Notes: generated by a model from the letters alone, not told the origin. DNA of 64,000 nucleotides from Methanobrevibacter millerae (GCF_900103415.1 NZ_FMXB01000002.1:17017-81016), one strand, 5' to 3'. Shown: positions 1-8,806, counted from the stretch's first letter. Translations and numbers: made by a program.

Positions 1-2
1 CC

Positions 3-647
3 AATGAAGTCGATGCCAAATTTGCAATCTTTGAAGGAAGCGGCGCTGCAATACCGCCGATTAAAACCAACAAAAAGATTTCATTGATTGGAGCAAATCA
101 GCCTTTATCAAACCTTACAAGTTATTTCGGACCATACAGAATAGGATTGGGCAATCTGGTTATATTAACAATGTGTGAAGAGCCTATGACCAGTCCGGAA
201 AAAATAGCTGAAATCGAGGAATTTGTGGGTGAAATCAATCCCGACGCAACCGTAATCTCAACGGTATTCAGGCCAAAGCCACTTGATGACATTTCCGGCA
301 AAAAGGTTCTCTTTGCAACCACCGCACCCGAAGAGGTAAAAGAAAAGCTTGTCGATTATCTTGAAGAGAATTACGGCTGTAAAGTCATTGGAACAACGGC
401 TCATCTCTCAAACAGGCCTCTTTTAAAAGAAGATATGGCGAAATACATGGATAAGGTTGACGTGATGTTAACGGAACTGAAAGCCGCTGCCGTTGATGTT
501 GCAACAAAGGACGCAATTAATGCCGGCTTAGAAGTAGTGTACTGTGATAATATCCCTGTTGCAATAAGTGATAAGTATCCGGATTTAAGTGAAAGCGTTA
601 TTAAATTAGTTGACAGTGCCATTGATGATTTTAACCAATCATCATAA
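3..647 (+). CDS. cpgS: Cyclic 2,3-diphosphoglycerate synthetase, C-terminal part (5' end outside window)
   Basis: The reading frame is open from base 3 to the stop at 645-647, so the gene starts upstream of the window. The visible 214 residues begin with [11 protein letters not shown], followed by a P-loop-less alpha/beta domain with [20 protein letters not shown] recognise this as the C-terminal half of archaeal cDPG synthetase, which closes 2,3-diphosphoglycerate to the cyclic compound in an ATP-dependent reaction; cDPG is a cytoplasmic solute typical of Methanobacteriales and Methanopyrus. The TTG at 84 is only an internal codon. It ends 11 nt before a convergent regulator gene. The call is by recollection of the family and could not be checked against the missing N-terminal nucleotide-binding region. 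Confidence 0.7.
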   Translation, partial: NEVDAKFAIFEGSGAAIPPIKTNKKISLIGANQPLSNLTSYFGPYRIGLGNLVILTMCEEPMTSPEKIAEIEEFVGEINPDATVISTVFRPKPLDDISGKKVLFATTAPEEVKEKLVDYLEENYGCKVIGTTAHLSNRPLLKEDMAKYMDKVDVMLTELKAAAVDVATKDAINAGLEVVYCDNIPVAISDKYPDLSESVIKLVDSAIDDFNQSS

Positions 648-657
648 TTTTATTTTT

Positions 658-933
658 TTAATTATCTGTTTCTTCAAGGTATTTGAGAATATCCAACGCA
701 AGTTCAGTATTTTTATATAATCTTCCTTTATGGGCATCCTCATTTAGACATATAACCAAGTTGTTGCGTTTTAAATCAGCCAAAACATTTGAAATATGAT
801 TCGTTCTAACACCCACTTCATTTGCGATATCTGAAGGTATTCTAACCCCTTTTCCGATGTACTGCAATACCTTCAGCCTGTATGTGGAGGCCATAACGTA
901 TCCTAGAGAATCTAATATATCCTTTTCATTCAT
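658..933 (-). CDS. Small winged-helix transcriptional regulator
   Basis: A 91-aa protein made almost entirely of one winged helix-turn-helix domain: RLKVLQYIGKGVRIPSDIANEVGVRTNHISNVLADLKRNNLV has the helix-turn-helix (about residues 31-55) and the following wing. The N-terminal MNEKDILDSLGYVMAS segment is typical of archaeal ArsR/MarR-like regulators that dimerise through flanking helices. No sensor domain or metal-binding cysteine pair is present, apart from one Cys (VICLN). It is divergent from mtxX across a 172-nt AT-rich gap with a TATGTACATA palindrome that might be its own operator. The target is unknown. Confidence 0.8.
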   Translation of the reverse strand: MNEKDILDSLGYVMASTYRLKVLQYIGKGVRIPSDIANEVGVRTNHISNVLADLKRNNLVICLNEDAHKGRLYKNTELALDILKYLEETDN

Positions 934-993
934 AATTATATTTTATAATTAATATATTATAAATCATTATACAACATACACATTTTTAAGCAC

Positions 994-1003
994 TATGTAC
1001 ATA
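994..1003. promoter_or_regulatory. Palindrome TATGTACATA in divergent promoter region
   Basis: A perfect 10-bp palindrome lies in the AT-rich gap between the winged-helix gene (reading left) and mtxX (reading right). Two looser half-site-like stretches flank it (TATACAACATA near 970 and TATGTTCAACTATA near 1004). This is where an autoregulator would bind, but the region is so AT-rich that short palindromes arise easily. Confidence 0.3.
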
Positions 1004-1105
1004 TATGTTCAACTATACAATTTAAATTTTAAACTTAAATATTATAAATGCATTCAAAAAAACAAAAAGAATCTTTATTAATCATATAAAATAAATAAGT
1101 CCATA

Positions 1106-1822
1106 ATGAAAAGAATTGTTGTAGGAATGGGCAAGAACAAAAATATTGTAAAAGCGTGCAATATTTTTGAGAAAAATAATGAAAATGTTAAAATTGAACA
1201 GGTGGATAATGACCAGGATTTGGTAAAAGCCATATTAAATGACAATATTGATGCCGTGATAAGGGGATCGCTTCCGGCATCGGATGTCATGAAGGAGCTT
1301 AAAAAGAGCTATCCTGACATTTCAAGAGCCACATACATCAACGGAGATGGAGCGGAATTCCTATTGACTCCAGTTGGAATCGATGAAGGCAAAACCCTTG
1401 AAGACAAGTTAAAGATTGCCAAAAACTGCGGTGAATTCTTTAAAAAACAGTCAAAGACTCCGAAAATATGCGTCATGGCCTGCGGGCGCAAGGGAGATTA
1501 CGGAAGAAGTCCTGAAATATCCAAATCCATTGACGACAGCGAAGAGCTTGCAAAAATGATTAAGGAAAACACTGATTTTGAAGTCGTCAATCACTACATT
1601 CTGATTGAACAAGCCATAAAGGATAAATGCAACATTATAATAGCTCCTGACGGAATTATAGGAAACATTATCTTTAGGACATTGGTTTTGGTTGATTCCT
1701 GGCCGAGCTGCGGAGCAGTAACATTCGGAATTGATAGCATTTACATCGACACCAGCAGAGACCAAAACACCGAGGGATATTTAAGAAGCCTAAAATTGGC
1801 ATACAATTTAGCGAATATTTAA
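1106..1822 (+). CDS. mtxX: Methanogenesis marker protein 4 (MtxX family)
   Basis: A 238-aa protein matching the MtxX/methanogenesis marker 4 family, which is found in methanogens and is related in fold to phosphotransacetylases (PTA/PTB). Recognisable segments are IDAVIRGSLPASDVMKEL near residue 50, FLLTPVGIDEG near residue 85, VMACGRKGDYGRSP near residue 127, and the C-terminal TFGIDSIYIDTSRDQNTEGYLRSLKLA, which resembles the PTA substrate region. The exact reaction is not established; the name comes from association with methyltransferase genes in other methanogens. It has its own AT-rich promoter region and is followed by uppS 49 nt downstream, so the two may be cotranscribed. Confidence 0.8.
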   Translation: MKRIVVGMGKNKNIVKACNIFEKNNENVKIEQVDNDQDLVKAILNDNIDAVIRGSLPASDVMKELKKSYPDISRATYINGDGAEFLLTPVGIDEGKTLEDKLKIAKNCGEFFKKQSKTPKICVMACGRKGDYGRSPEISKSIDDSEELAKMIKENTDFEVVNHYILIEQAIKDKCNIIIAPDGIIGNIIFRTLVLVDSWPSCGAVTFGIDSIYIDTSRDQNTEGYLRSLKLAYNLANI

Positions 1823-1871
1823 GAATAAAAAATTACAAATATTAATATACTAATAATTTCGGGTAATGATA

Positions 1872-2636
1872 ATGGGAGAAAATATAATCTATAGAATCTA
1901 TGATTGGTACATATCCAGGAATCTGGATCCGGACAAAATGCCAAAACATGTTGCTATCATCATGGACGGCAACAGAAGATACGCAAAGCTCCATGGAGAA
2001 ATTGATGTCCTTAAGGGACATGAATACGGAGCAGACACACTGGAGAAGGTACTGGACTGGAGTATTGAACTGGGAATAGAAATCGTTACCGCTTACGCAT
2101 TTTCAACAGAAAACTTCAACCGTTCAAAACACGAAGTCGACGGGCTGATGCAGCTTTTCATCAAAAACTTTAAAAAACTGGTCGATCATGAAAAGATTCA
2201 CAAGAACGAAGTTAAGGTTCAGGTTGTCGGAAGGGTCGAACTGCTTCCCGAAGAGGTAAAGCAGGCGATTTTTGATGCTGAAAAGGCAACGGAAAAATAC
2301 AACAAGAGAGTGCTGAATCTAGCTATCGGATATGACGGAAGACTGGAAATCATAGATTCATTCAAAAAGATAATTAAAGAAGTCCAGGATGGAAAGATTA
2401 CCATTGACGACGTTGATGAGGAACTGGTAAGCAAAAACCTCTACACCGGAGGAATCGACGATCCTAACCTCATCATAAGGACAAGCGGAGAAGAGCGTTT
2501 AAGCGGATTTTTATTATGGCAATCATCATACTCAGAACTCTATTTCTGTGAAACGTTATGGCCGGAACTTAGAAAAGTCGACTTTTTAAGAGCCATCAGG
2601 TCATATCAGGCAAGAGAACGTAGATTCGGTGTATAA
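1872..2636 (+). CDS. uppS: cis-prenyltransferase (polyprenyl diphosphate synthase, UppS family)
   Basis: About 254 aa. [15 protein letters not shown] near the N-terminus carries the catalytic Asp and the pyrophosphate-binding DGNRR motif. [12 protein letters not shown] and the C-terminal [20 protein letters not shown] are the other conserved cis-prenyltransferase signatures. The enzyme extends an allylic diphosphate with isopentenyl diphosphate to make the polyprenyl lipid carrier used at the membrane for pseudomurein precursors and N-glycans. I prefer the ATG at 1872, because GGGT at 1861-1864 is at normal ribosome-binding distance from it; the ATG at 1866 is too close. The next gene, tatD, begins 2 nt after the stop, so they form an operon. 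Confidence 0.93.
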   Translation: MGENIIYRIYDWYISRNLDPDKMPKHVAIIMDGNRRYAKLHGEIDVLKGHEYGADTLEKVLDWSIELGIEIVTAYAFSTENFNRSKHEVDGLMQLFIKNFKKLVDHEKIHKNEVKVQVVGRVELLPEEVKQAIFDAEKATEKYNKRVLNLAIGYDGRLEIIDSFKKIIKEVQDGKITIDDVDEELVSKNLYTGGIDDPNLIIRTSGEERLSGFLLWQSSYSELYFCETLWPELRKVDFLRAIRSYQARERRFGV

Positions 2637-2638
2637 AA

Positions 2639-3400
2639 ATGATAGATACTCACTGCCACATTGATTTTGAAGAGTACGATGAAGACAGAGACCAGATTAT
2701 AAAAAGAGCCGAAGAGGTTTTGGATGCTGTTGTAGTTTCAGGAATAGGGTATGAAAGCAACAGAGGCGTTTTAGACTTATGCTCCAAATATGAAAATTTC
2801 ATATATCCCTCTTTAGGTTACCATCCGGTTTCATCACAGAACTGCACTGAAGAAGAGCTTAAGCTCACCCACCAAGACATCATCGAAAACAGAGACAATA
2901 TAGTTGCAATCGGCGAAGTAGGAATGGATTACTTTTACGTCAAGGACAAGGCCCTTCGTGAAAAGCAAAGGGAAATCTTTCAAACATTCATTGAACTTGC
3001 CGACGAGTATAAAATCCCATTACTGATGCACGTTCGTGACTGCGAGAAAAAGGCCTTGAATATGGTTCTTGAATACGAAAACATTCCATACGTGGTTTTT
3101 CACTGCTTCAGCGGAAGCAAGAAAACCGCAAAAAGAATAATTCAAAACGACAATTACTTCATGAGCTTTTCCACGATGCTTTGCTACTCAACACAGCATC
3201 AGGAACTGATTAAAAACATTCCTCTTGACAACATCCTGACTGAAACCGACAGTCCCTATCTTGCCATGACCAAAGAGGAGAGAAATGAACCTGCAAACGT
3301 CGTTAATGCAGTTAAAAAAATAGCTGAAATTCAAAATGAGGATGTTGAAACCGTTGACAGTATTACCACCGCCAACGCCCGCAGAATTTTCAAAATCTAG
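2639..3400 (+). CDS. tatD: TatD family metal-dependent hydrolase/DNase
   Basis: A 253-aa TIM-barrel hydrolase. The metal ligands are visible in order: MIDTHCHID (HxH) at the start, AIGEVGMDYF (Glu) near residue 95, LMHVRD (His) near 130, VVFHCFSGS (His) near 154 and TETDSPYL (Asp) near 203. TatD proteins act as 3'-5' exo- or endodeoxyribonucleases and D-aminoacyl-tRNA-type hydrolases depending on the member; the exact substrate here is not known. It is translationally close to uppS (2-nt gap). Its last 4 nt overlap the convergent gene on the other strand. Confidence 0.92.
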   Translation: MIDTHCHIDFEEYDEDRDQIIKRAEEVLDAVVVSGIGYESNRGVLDLCSKYENFIYPSLGYHPVSSQNCTEEELKLTHQDIIENRDNIVAIGEVGMDYFYVKDKALREKQREIFQTFIELADEYKIPLLMHVRDCEKKALNMVLEYENIPYVVFHCFSGSKKTAKRIIQNDNYFMSFSTMLCYSTQHQELIKNIPLDNILTETDSPYLAMTKEERNEPANVVNAVKKIAEIQNEDVETVDSITTANARRIFKI

Positions 3401-3765
3401 TAATGATATGAAAATACCAGATTCTGCAATATTTCACCTTTATCCTCAACTGCCTCAATAACCAGTTCGAATTTATCGAAATCCCTTTTAATCAAGTCTA
3501 TTTTTTCATATTCAAGAATTGAATCGTTAAGATAAACCGTGAACTGATTGTTTTCAAGTTTGACTTCCTTTCTTGAAAAGAGCTTAAAGGCATAGGTGAA
3601 TAATTCGATTCGAAATATCAAATCATCCCTGTCGCCCTTACCGTTAACGATAAAGTCAATCAGGTCCCTTTGAAGAATCTCGCCCTCATCGCCGGTGTCG
3701 ACCTTAAGGGCTTCCATTTCCTTCAGTTCTTCCATTAATTTAGCCTTTTCGTCTTCAGAATACAT
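3397..3765 (-). CDS. Hypothetical protein (122 aa)
   Basis: I do not recognise this protein. It is soluble, acidic and lysine-rich, with a predicted N-terminal helix (SEDEKAKLMEELKEMEALK) followed by an alpha/beta part containing alternating hydrophobics. It has no cysteines or obvious catalytic motif and no signal peptide. Its ATG immediately abuts the stop codon of the carboxymuconolactone-decarboxylase-like gene, which supports translation from the same mRNA. It overlaps the 3' end of tatD by 4 nt in a tail-to-tail arrangement. Confidence 0.65.
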   Translation of the reverse strand: MYSEDEKAKLMEELKEMEALKVDTGDEGEILQRDLIDFIVNGKGDRDDLIFRIELFTYAFKLFSRKEVKLENNQFTVYLNDSILEYEKIDLIKRDFDKFELVIEAVEDKGEILQNLVFSYHY

Positions 3766-4149
3766 TTATTCCACCGGAAGCAATCCTTTTTCTTTGAAAA
3801 CTTCCTTGGCAGCCATTACGCCATTGATTGCCTTTGGAAATCCTGCATAGGCTGTCATCTGCATTATTATCTCAACGATTTCACGGGGAGTGTTTCCAAC
3901 CGCCAGAGCAGCATTAATGTGATCTTTTAGCTGGGGAATCGTTCCAAGGGTTGTGAGGGCCGCAACGGTACACAGTTCACGGGTTTTCAAATCAACCTCT
4001 TTTCTCGTGTAAATTTCCGAATATGGAAATTCAACAATGAACCTGCCCAAATCAGGAGCTATATCCTCCAGTTCCTTAAAAATCTCTTCAATGGTATCTT
4101 CATTCGTAATTCTTAAAATACTCATTCCTTTCTCGTACCTGTCTTCCAT
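3766..4149 (-). CDS. Carboxymuconolactone decarboxylase / AhpD-like family protein
   Basis: A 127-aa all-helical protein of the CMD family: [57 protein letters not shown] is the classic core. The family CxxC redox pair of AhpD is absent; only one Cys (ELCTVA) is at the corresponding region, so a peroxidase-partner role is unlikely and a decarboxylase-like or unknown role is more plausible. It is the first gene of a two-gene unit with the abutting 122-aa protein. Function beyond the family is unknown. Confidence 0.85.
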   Translation of the reverse strand: MEDRYEKGMSILRITNEDTIEEIFKELEDIAPDLGRFIVEFPYSEIYTRKEVDLKTRELCTVAALTTLGTIPQLKDHINAALAVGNTPREIVEIIMQMTAYAGFPKAINGVMAAKEVFKEKGLLPVE

Positions 4150-4176
4150 ATTATCACCATTAATTAATATTATATC

Positions 4177-4677
4177 TTAAATCCACTTAACATTTGCTGT
4201 TGTGAAAACATAATGGGGCGAGAATACAGGATTATATAATTTGTTTGTTGATTTTGAAGTCTCGAATGTCTGGGCAAGTGATTTTCTCAAATTATAGTTA
4301 ATCCTGTCCCCGATGGAGTCCAGTTCCTTTTTATCGAAATCCTTGGACGCATGCGCATAAACCTTAAACTGTATCTTGGTCTTTTCAAATTTCGAATCAT
4401 ATCCCATATCCGTATATGAGATGTTGACTATTTCAACGCTTGATGGAATCAGGAGCATATAATCCGATTCGGAATAATCCCTGTAGGTATCAGACGGATA
4501 GATTGCGCCTGCCGTGTAGAGGCTTCCCTCGTTAACGCCGTTTCTTGCGGCTGCCATGGCCACCGTCAGTTCGTTTTCCCCTGCAATGAATGAAAGCGAA
4601 AGCAGTATGATTACTACCAGAACGCCCACAAGCAGTAAAAGCTCTGCACTTGCCTGTCCTTTATTTTCCTTTATCAT
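4177..4677 (-). CDS. Class III signal peptide pilin-like protein
   Basis: A 166-aa secreted protein. The N-terminus MIKENKGQASAELLLLVGVLVVIILLSLSF has the archaeal class III (type IV prepilin-like) signature: a short basic leader ending in KG, Q at +1, E at +5, then one long hydrophobic helix. Cleavage would be by an EppA-like peptidase between G and Q, as in the QXSXEXXXL/DUF361 pilin group. The rest is a beta-rich extracellular domain. It overlaps the following partner gene by 4 nt (ATGA), so the two are translationally coupled and probably form minor and major components of one surface structure. Confidence 0.8.
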   Translation of the reverse strand: MIKENKGQASAELLLLVGVLVVIILLSLSFIAGENELTVAMAAARNGVNEGSLYTAGAIYPSDTYRDYSESDYMLLIPSSVEIVNISYTDMGYDSKFEKTKIQFKVYAHASKDFDKKELDSIGDRINYNLRKSLAQTFETSKSTNKLYNPVFSPHYVFTTANVKWI

Positions 4678-5069
4678 GTTATCAAAATCTTTCCTTCCTG
4701 TGTTTTTTCAATATCATATATGTGGCCGGGATACATTTTATAAGTAGAATAAGGGTCAATGAAAGGAACATAACTTTCTCCTTTTTTACCATCATATTCT
4801 ATTGTTAGCCTGTTTTTTTCAAGCACTATAACGTAGTATTCGCCAGTATCAGGTAACTTTATGGATTTGGAATAAAACTCACCATGTGAATCAACCTCAT
4901 TTATCGCATTTGAAACACTGTCTAAAATCAGCCTGTGATTCAGGTTCGATTCCACATTGAGACTTGAATTGATAGCATTGCCTGAATAAACAAGTAATGC
5001 AGTGGCCATAATTAATATAATAAATACTGAAAATAAAAATTCAACTGAAATAAAACCTTTATTATCCAT
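4674..5069 (-). CDS. Pilin-like protein with class III-type N-terminus
   Basis: 131 aa. MDNKGFISVEFLFSVFIILIMATALLVYSG resembles a prepilin N-terminus: KG cleavage site, E at +5 of the mature protein, then a hydrophobic helix. The mature first residue is F, as in bacterial type IV pilins, rather than the usual archaeal Q. The extracellular part includes a GEYYVIVLEKNRLTIEYDGKK beta segment. It is the first gene of a two-gene unit and the partner starts inside its last codons. A TadE-like or archaellin-accessory role cannot be excluded. A repeat copy of the spaced motif GCAATATTG-N9-AGTAAT lies just upstream. Confidence 0.72.
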   Translation of the reverse strand: MDNKGFISVEFLFSVFIILIMATALLVYSGNAINSSLNVESNLNHRLILDSVSNAINEVDSHGEFYSKSIKLPDTGEYYVIVLEKNRLTIEYDGKKGESYVPFIDPYSTYKMYPGHIYDIEKTQEGKILIT

Positions 5070-5116
5070 GATTTTAGATTATCTTGACAGTTAATATAGT
5101 TAACCCATTTTTAAAA

Positions 5117-5140
5117 GCAATATTGCACTCAAAGAGTAAT
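5117..5140 (+). repeat. Spaced motif copy 1: GCAATATTG-N9-AGTAAT
   Basis: One of three copies in this window with identical spacing and orientation (others at 28849-28872 and 59381-59404). The first half is the palindrome GCAATATTGC here. It lies in the 96-nt divergent gap between a pilin-like gene and cbiF. Copy 1 and copy 3 also share the AAA before and a CT and G inside the spacer. Confidence 0.5.
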
Positions 5141-5189
5141 TTTCAAAGAACTGGTAAAAATAAATATGAGTTGGAATAAAATAATATTT

Positions 5190-5942
5190 ATGACATCTAA
5201 AGTTATTTTTATTGGAGCAGGTCCCGGAGACCCTGACTTAATAACTGTCAAAGGAAGGAAAGTGATTGAAAAGGCAGACGTAATCATTTACGCAGGTTCT
5301 CTAGTAAACAAAGACGTGCTGGCTCCAAGAAAAGAAGAATGCGAAGTCCACAATAGCGCTTATTTAAATCTTGAAGAAACGATTGACATCATGGCAAAGG
5401 CAATTGATGAAGGAAAGCTCGTTGCGCGCGTTCATACCGGAGACCCAGCAATTTACGGAGCTATAGGTGAGCAAATCAGGGAATTGAAAAAGCTGGATAT
5501 CGAATATGACATCATTCCCGGCGTAAGCTCCCTTTTCGGTACCGCCAGCGTACTCGAAGCCGAACTGACAATACCTGAAGTCTCACAAAGCGTCATCATC
5601 ACACGCCCCGCAGGAAGAACTCCCAAAAAGGAACTTGAAAGCATCAGAAGCTTTTCCAAGCATCAGGCAACAATGTGCATATTCCTTGGAATATCCATGA
5701 TTGACAAGGTTGTCGATGAACTTCTTGAAGGATACACCGAAGACACCCCTGTGGCGGTTGTGAAAAAGGCAACTTGGCCAGATCAGGAAATAATCAGAGG
5801 AACCTTAAAGGATATTGCAGGCAAAGTTAAAGATGCCAATATAACGAAGACTGCAATGATTGTGGTGGGAGATGTATTGGACCCAGGTGATTTTACACCA
5901 TCCAAGCTATATGACGCCAACTTCAAACATGAATATCGTTAG
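5190..5942 (+). CDS. cbiF: Cobalt-precorrin-4 C11-methyltransferase
   Basis: About 250 aa with the SAM-dependent tetrapyrrole methylase fold. IFIGAGPGDPDLITVKG near the N-terminus is the first glycine-rich motif, VARVHTGDPAIYGAI near residue 80 is the second, and IPGVSSLFGTASVLEAELTIPEVSQSVIITRPAGRTP is characteristic of CbiF/CobM. It methylates C-11 of cobalt-precorrin-4 in anaerobic cobamide synthesis, supplying corrinoids needed for Mtr and MetE. Family members begin with MTSK-like sequence, so the ATG at 5190 is preferred to the ATG at 5166. It stands alone, with no other cob/cbi gene nearby. Confidence 0.93.
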   Translation: MTSKVIFIGAGPGDPDLITVKGRKVIEKADVIIYAGSLVNKDVLAPRKEECEVHNSAYLNLEETIDIMAKAIDEGKLVARVHTGDPAIYGAIGEQIRELKKLDIEYDIIPGVSSLFGTASVLEAELTIPEVSQSVIITRPAGRTPKKELESIRSFSKHQATMCIFLGISMIDKVVDELLEGYTEDTPVAVVKKATWPDQEIIRGTLKDIAGKVKDANITKTAMIVVGDVLDPGDFTPSKLYDANFKHEYR

Positions 5943-6014
5943 ATTTTTTTATCCCGAATGGTAACTTTCGGGAAACTTACTTTTTTATATACCTTTTCAC
6001 CAATAATATTAATC

Positions 6015-7094
6015 ATGAAAGACTTATTCGATAACTGTAAATTTGGAGATTTGAATCTCAACAGCCGTATCGTGAGAACGGGACTGTGGGAATCTGAAAG
6101 GGAACAGCCGGGCAATTTCACGCCGGAAATCTACAACCGTTACGAAAACATAGCAGCCAGCGGCGTTGGCTTAATAATAACAGAATTAATATCACTATAT
6201 CCAAGAGACATATTTTCAAAATACTCACATACAACACATTTCAAGCAGTTTGTCCGTGAAGCAAAGGACCTCACCGATCTGGTGCATCTTTATGACGTTC
6301 CGATATTCGCTCAGCTGGGTTTTGTGCAGTTCAACAAGCATGCTGAGCAGAACATGCGCGTTGAAGACGTATCCATCGAGGATATCCGGAAAATCCAGAC
6401 CGATTTCATCATCGCCTGTCAAAAGATAGATTATGCAGGTTTTGACGGTGTTCAGATAGCTTTGGGCAACTATTATTTCCTGACAAGGTTTATAAGCCCA
6501 TACTTCAACAAAAGAAAAGACAAGTATGGTGGAAATACACTGAATCGCCTGCGAATCGTTCTGGAAATGATTAAGGTAATTAAAGAAACCACAAAGCTGC
6601 ACGTTAACTGCAGGCTGAATGCCTTTGACATACAGGCAGGCGGAATGACCATGGACGATACAGTTGAAATAGCCAAGCTATTGGAAAAGTTCGGTGCCGA
6701 CAGCCTTCAGATTACAAGGCCACGCTCTCCACAATACTTTTCAAAGGAAAACATTGACAGAACTCCTCCGGAATTCGTTTCAAGAAAAATCAAAAAGATA
6801 AATCCTCTGATTGGGGAATGTGAGAAAATCATTGACAATGTTGACATTCCAGTCATTTTAGGCGGCGGGGTCAACAGCAAATCACAAATCAACCACATAC
6901 TGAACAATTCAAAAATCGATTTCGTTTCAATGCAGAGGCCCTTTGTGGCTGATCCAAGCTTTTTGATTGAATGGCAGATGGAAGATGACGGTGAAAGCAA
7001 ATGCAAAATGTGCAATAACTGCTACTGGAAAAAAACAAGCACGTGCCACATCAACAGGCCTGCGACGTGGGACGTTTCTAGTACTGATTTTTAA
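6015..7094 (+). CDS. NADH:flavin oxidoreductase (Old Yellow Enzyme family)
   Basis: About 359 aa with the FMN TIM-barrel of the OYE family. FDNCKFGDLNLNSRIVRTGLWES opens the barrel; AGFDGVQIALGNYYFLTRFISPYFNKRKDKYGG matches the conserved substrate/FMN signature (normally H-A-N-x-Y-L-x-x-Q-F-x-S-P, here NYYFLTRFISP). VPVILGGGVNS is the phosphate-binding strand. The C-terminus has CKMCNNCYWKKTSTC, a Cys cluster typical of FeS-containing members, but the downstream flavin/NAD domains of the long 2,4-dienoyl-CoA reductases are absent. The physiological substrate is unknown. Start at 6015 fits the family. The last 17 nt overlap metE tail-to-tail. Confidence 0.87.
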   Translation: MKDLFDNCKFGDLNLNSRIVRTGLWESEREQPGNFTPEIYNRYENIAASGVGLIITELISLYPRDIFSKYSHTTHFKQFVREAKDLTDLVHLYDVPIFAQLGFVQFNKHAEQNMRVEDVSIEDIRKIQTDFIIACQKIDYAGFDGVQIALGNYYFLTRFISPYFNKRKDKYGGNTLNRLRIVLEMIKVIKETTKLHVNCRLNAFDIQAGGMTMDDTVEIAKLLEKFGADSLQITRPRSPQYFSKENIDRTPPEFVSRKIKKINPLIGECEKIIDNVDIPVILGGGVNSKSQINHILNNSKIDFVSMQRPFVADPSFLIEWQMEDDGESKCKMCNNCYWKKTSTCHINRPATWDVSSTDF

Positions 7095-8019
7095 TATCGT
7101 TCATTAACTTCAATTTGTCAAAGGCAACATCCATCGGAGCCCTTCTAAGTCCACAGTCCGGATCAAGAAGGATATTGTCCTCTCCGATGATTTCAACACC
7201 TTCGGCTATCAGCTTTTCGGTGTCTTCTCGTGAATCAACAATGTTTTTTGAAGAGTCAAGACATCCGAATCCTATTTTCTTGCCTTTGAACAAATCAATA
7301 TTCTTTTTCAATATGTCCAGGTTGACGTTGTTTCCGGCAAATTCAAAGTCTAAAATATCAACGTCAAAATTGGCAATGTCCTTGTAAGCTCCGTCAAGGG
7401 TTCCGCAGACATGCATGGCCAGAGGAATGCTTAAATCATCACGAAGAATGCCAATGGCTTCGCGAGCCACTTTCATGTTTACCATGCCCGTTGATAAAAA
7501 CGGCTCATCCACCTGAATGTAAACGGGATCGACTTTCTTTTCAATGGCTTTGACCTCTTCTTTAAGGCTGTGAGCCAAATCTATTATTGCATCATCCTTA
7601 TTTTTATAAAAAGCAGTAATCCTAGAAGAATGAACTATTGTGGAAGGGCCAGTAATGATTCCCTTGATTCCCTTTCCTTCAGGAATGTCTCCATTGTAAT
7701 ACTCCTTAATCAGGCTTTTTGCATAAAGCAAATCCTTTACGGAGATTTCGCCGGTTGGCTTTTTGATTTTGGATATAATAAATGAATTTCCCTCTTCAAT
7801 CTTGAATCCGGGAATGTATTTTGAAAAGCTTGAAACCATGTCTCCCCTGACCTGACCGTCAGAGATTATATCGACGCCAGCGTCAAGCTGGGAGTATACC
7901 GCCTGGCGGATTGCGCCCTTAAATGGGTCATATGAACCTAGAACCTTAAGCAACTTATCTTTGGTATTGGAAGCCTCTTTAGTTTCAACAGGAAAACTTC
8001 CGACGACTGTTGAACGCAT
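7078..8019 (-). CDS. metE: Archaeal cobalamin-type methionine synthase (MetE catalytic-domain family)
   Basis: 313 aa, the length of the archaeal short MetE that keeps only the C-terminal catalytic half of bacterial MetE. MRSTVVGSFPVE is the family N-terminus, QVDEPFLSTG near residue 170 and the zinc ligands MHVCGTL (His, Cys) near 205 and LDPDCGLRR (Cys) near 290 are in place. The Methanothermobacter enzyme transfers methyl from methylcobalamin to homocysteine; the natural methyl donor is thought to be a corrinoid protein. It is the last gene of a four-gene unit with DUF1894, DUF1890 and a membrane protein. Confidence 0.88.
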   Translation of the reverse strand: MRSTVVGSFPVETKEASNTKDKLLKVLGSYDPFKGAIRQAVYSQLDAGVDIISDGQVRGDMVSSFSKYIPGFKIEEGNSFIISKIKKPTGEISVKDLLYAKSLIKEYYNGDIPEGKGIKGIITGPSTIVHSSRITAFYKNKDDAIIDLAHSLKEEVKAIEKKVDPVYIQVDEPFLSTGMVNMKVAREAIGILRDDLSIPLAMHVCGTLDGAYKDIANFDVDILDFEFAGNNVNLDILKKNIDLFKGKKIGFGCLDSSKNIVDSREDTEKLIAEGVEIIGEDNILLDPDCGLRRAPMDVAFDKLKLMNDIKNQY

Positions 8020-8027
8020 AAAATCAC

Positions 8028-8333
8028 TTATTTTGTATTTAGTTTTCTTATATTATTGATTTCCTCTTCATCAATTGGAAGTTCGACAACTGAAGTACCG
8101 TGACATGGCTTTGTGTATGGAATGAAAACTGTTCCTTTCTTTTCGTCAATTCCGATTGGAATTGGAGGGATTCCGATTACCCGAACGCCAAGTACCTGAT
8201 CACCTGGCTTGACATAAACGACTTCCTCAGCCTTGAAACGAATAATCATTGCACAGTCCTTAAATCCAGCCCTTGCGGCGTGAATTTCATAATTGTCAGA
8301 TTGCTGAAGGTATGTATCTAAACAGAATGACAT
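8028..8333 (-). CDS. DUF1894 family protein (methanogen-specific)
   Basis: A 101-aa soluble protein. The central VYVKPGDQVLGVRVIGIPPIPIGIDEKKGTVFIPYTKPCHGTSVVEL segment matches what I recall of DUF1894, a family largely confined to methanogens. It has two conserved-looking cysteines (DCAMI and PCHGT). It lies 1 nt after DUF1890 and 8 nt before metE, so it is cotranscribed with both. No biochemical role is established; the link with metE suggests methyl transfer or corrinoid handling. Confidence 0.75.
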   Translation of the reverse strand: MSFCLDTYLQQSDNYEIHAARAGFKDCAMIIRFKAEEVVYVKPGDQVLGVRVIGIPPIPIGIDEKKGTVFIPYTKPCHGTSVVELPIDEEEINNIRKLNTK

Positions 8334-8334
8334 C

Positions 8335-8793
8335 TTAATCCAGCTCCTTTAATGCCTTATCAAAATTAATCTTAATTGGGGAAGGATTGTGGAATGCTCT
8401 TACAGCATAAATCTTGGCCTTGCTTCCGCTTTCCTCAATCATTTCAACGAATTCACCAACCAAATCAAGATCCCTTTCAAATACCAGGGCGATTGACTTG
8501 GTGTCAAGTATCTGGTCGAATGTTACGAAAAATGCTGCTGCGGCATCCTTGTGGACAAATCCTACAAGTAAATCATAATCGCCGGGACTGACTTCGCCCA
8601 AAGTCCTTTCCAAATCCACCAGATTGAGATTGTAATAACCTTCAGGGTCTGAAATCTTAACAAGCTTTGAAGCTGCAGGATTAGCAGCTATAGTAACGTC
8701 ATAACCTAAATTTGATAATTTACTAAATGCATAAACTGCCATTGGAGTTTGAGATGGAGTTTCAGGACATCCCAATAAAATTAAAGCTTTCAT
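8335..8793 (-). CDS. DUF1890 family protein (methanogen-specific)
   Basis: A 152-aa alpha/beta protein starting MKALILLGCPETPSQTPMAVYAFSKLSNLGYDVTIAANPAA, which I recognise as DUF1890, a family confined to methanogens. The fold looks flavodoxin/Rossmann-like with a Cys in the first loop (LGCPE). The charged HKDAAAAFFVTFDQ segment near residue 80 is conserved in my memory of the family. It sits between a membrane protein (13 nt upstream) and DUF1894 (1 nt downstream) in the metE operon. No enzymatic activity is known to me. Confidence 0.78.
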   Translation of the reverse strand: MKALILLGCPETPSQTPMAVYAFSKLSNLGYDVTIAANPAASKLVKISDPEGYYNLNLVDLERTLGEVSPGDYDLLVGFVHKDAAAAFFVTFDQILDTKSIALVFERDLDLVGEFVEMIEESGSKAKIYAVRAFHNPSPIKINFDKALKELD

Positions 8794-8806
8794 AATATTA
8801 ACTCTC

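Noticed and set aside
122..322. Open frames antisense to cpgS and similar shadows in other genes
   Set aside because: They lie inside strong genes on the opposite strand, lack ribosome-binding sites and show low-complexity Ser/Leu-rich composition.
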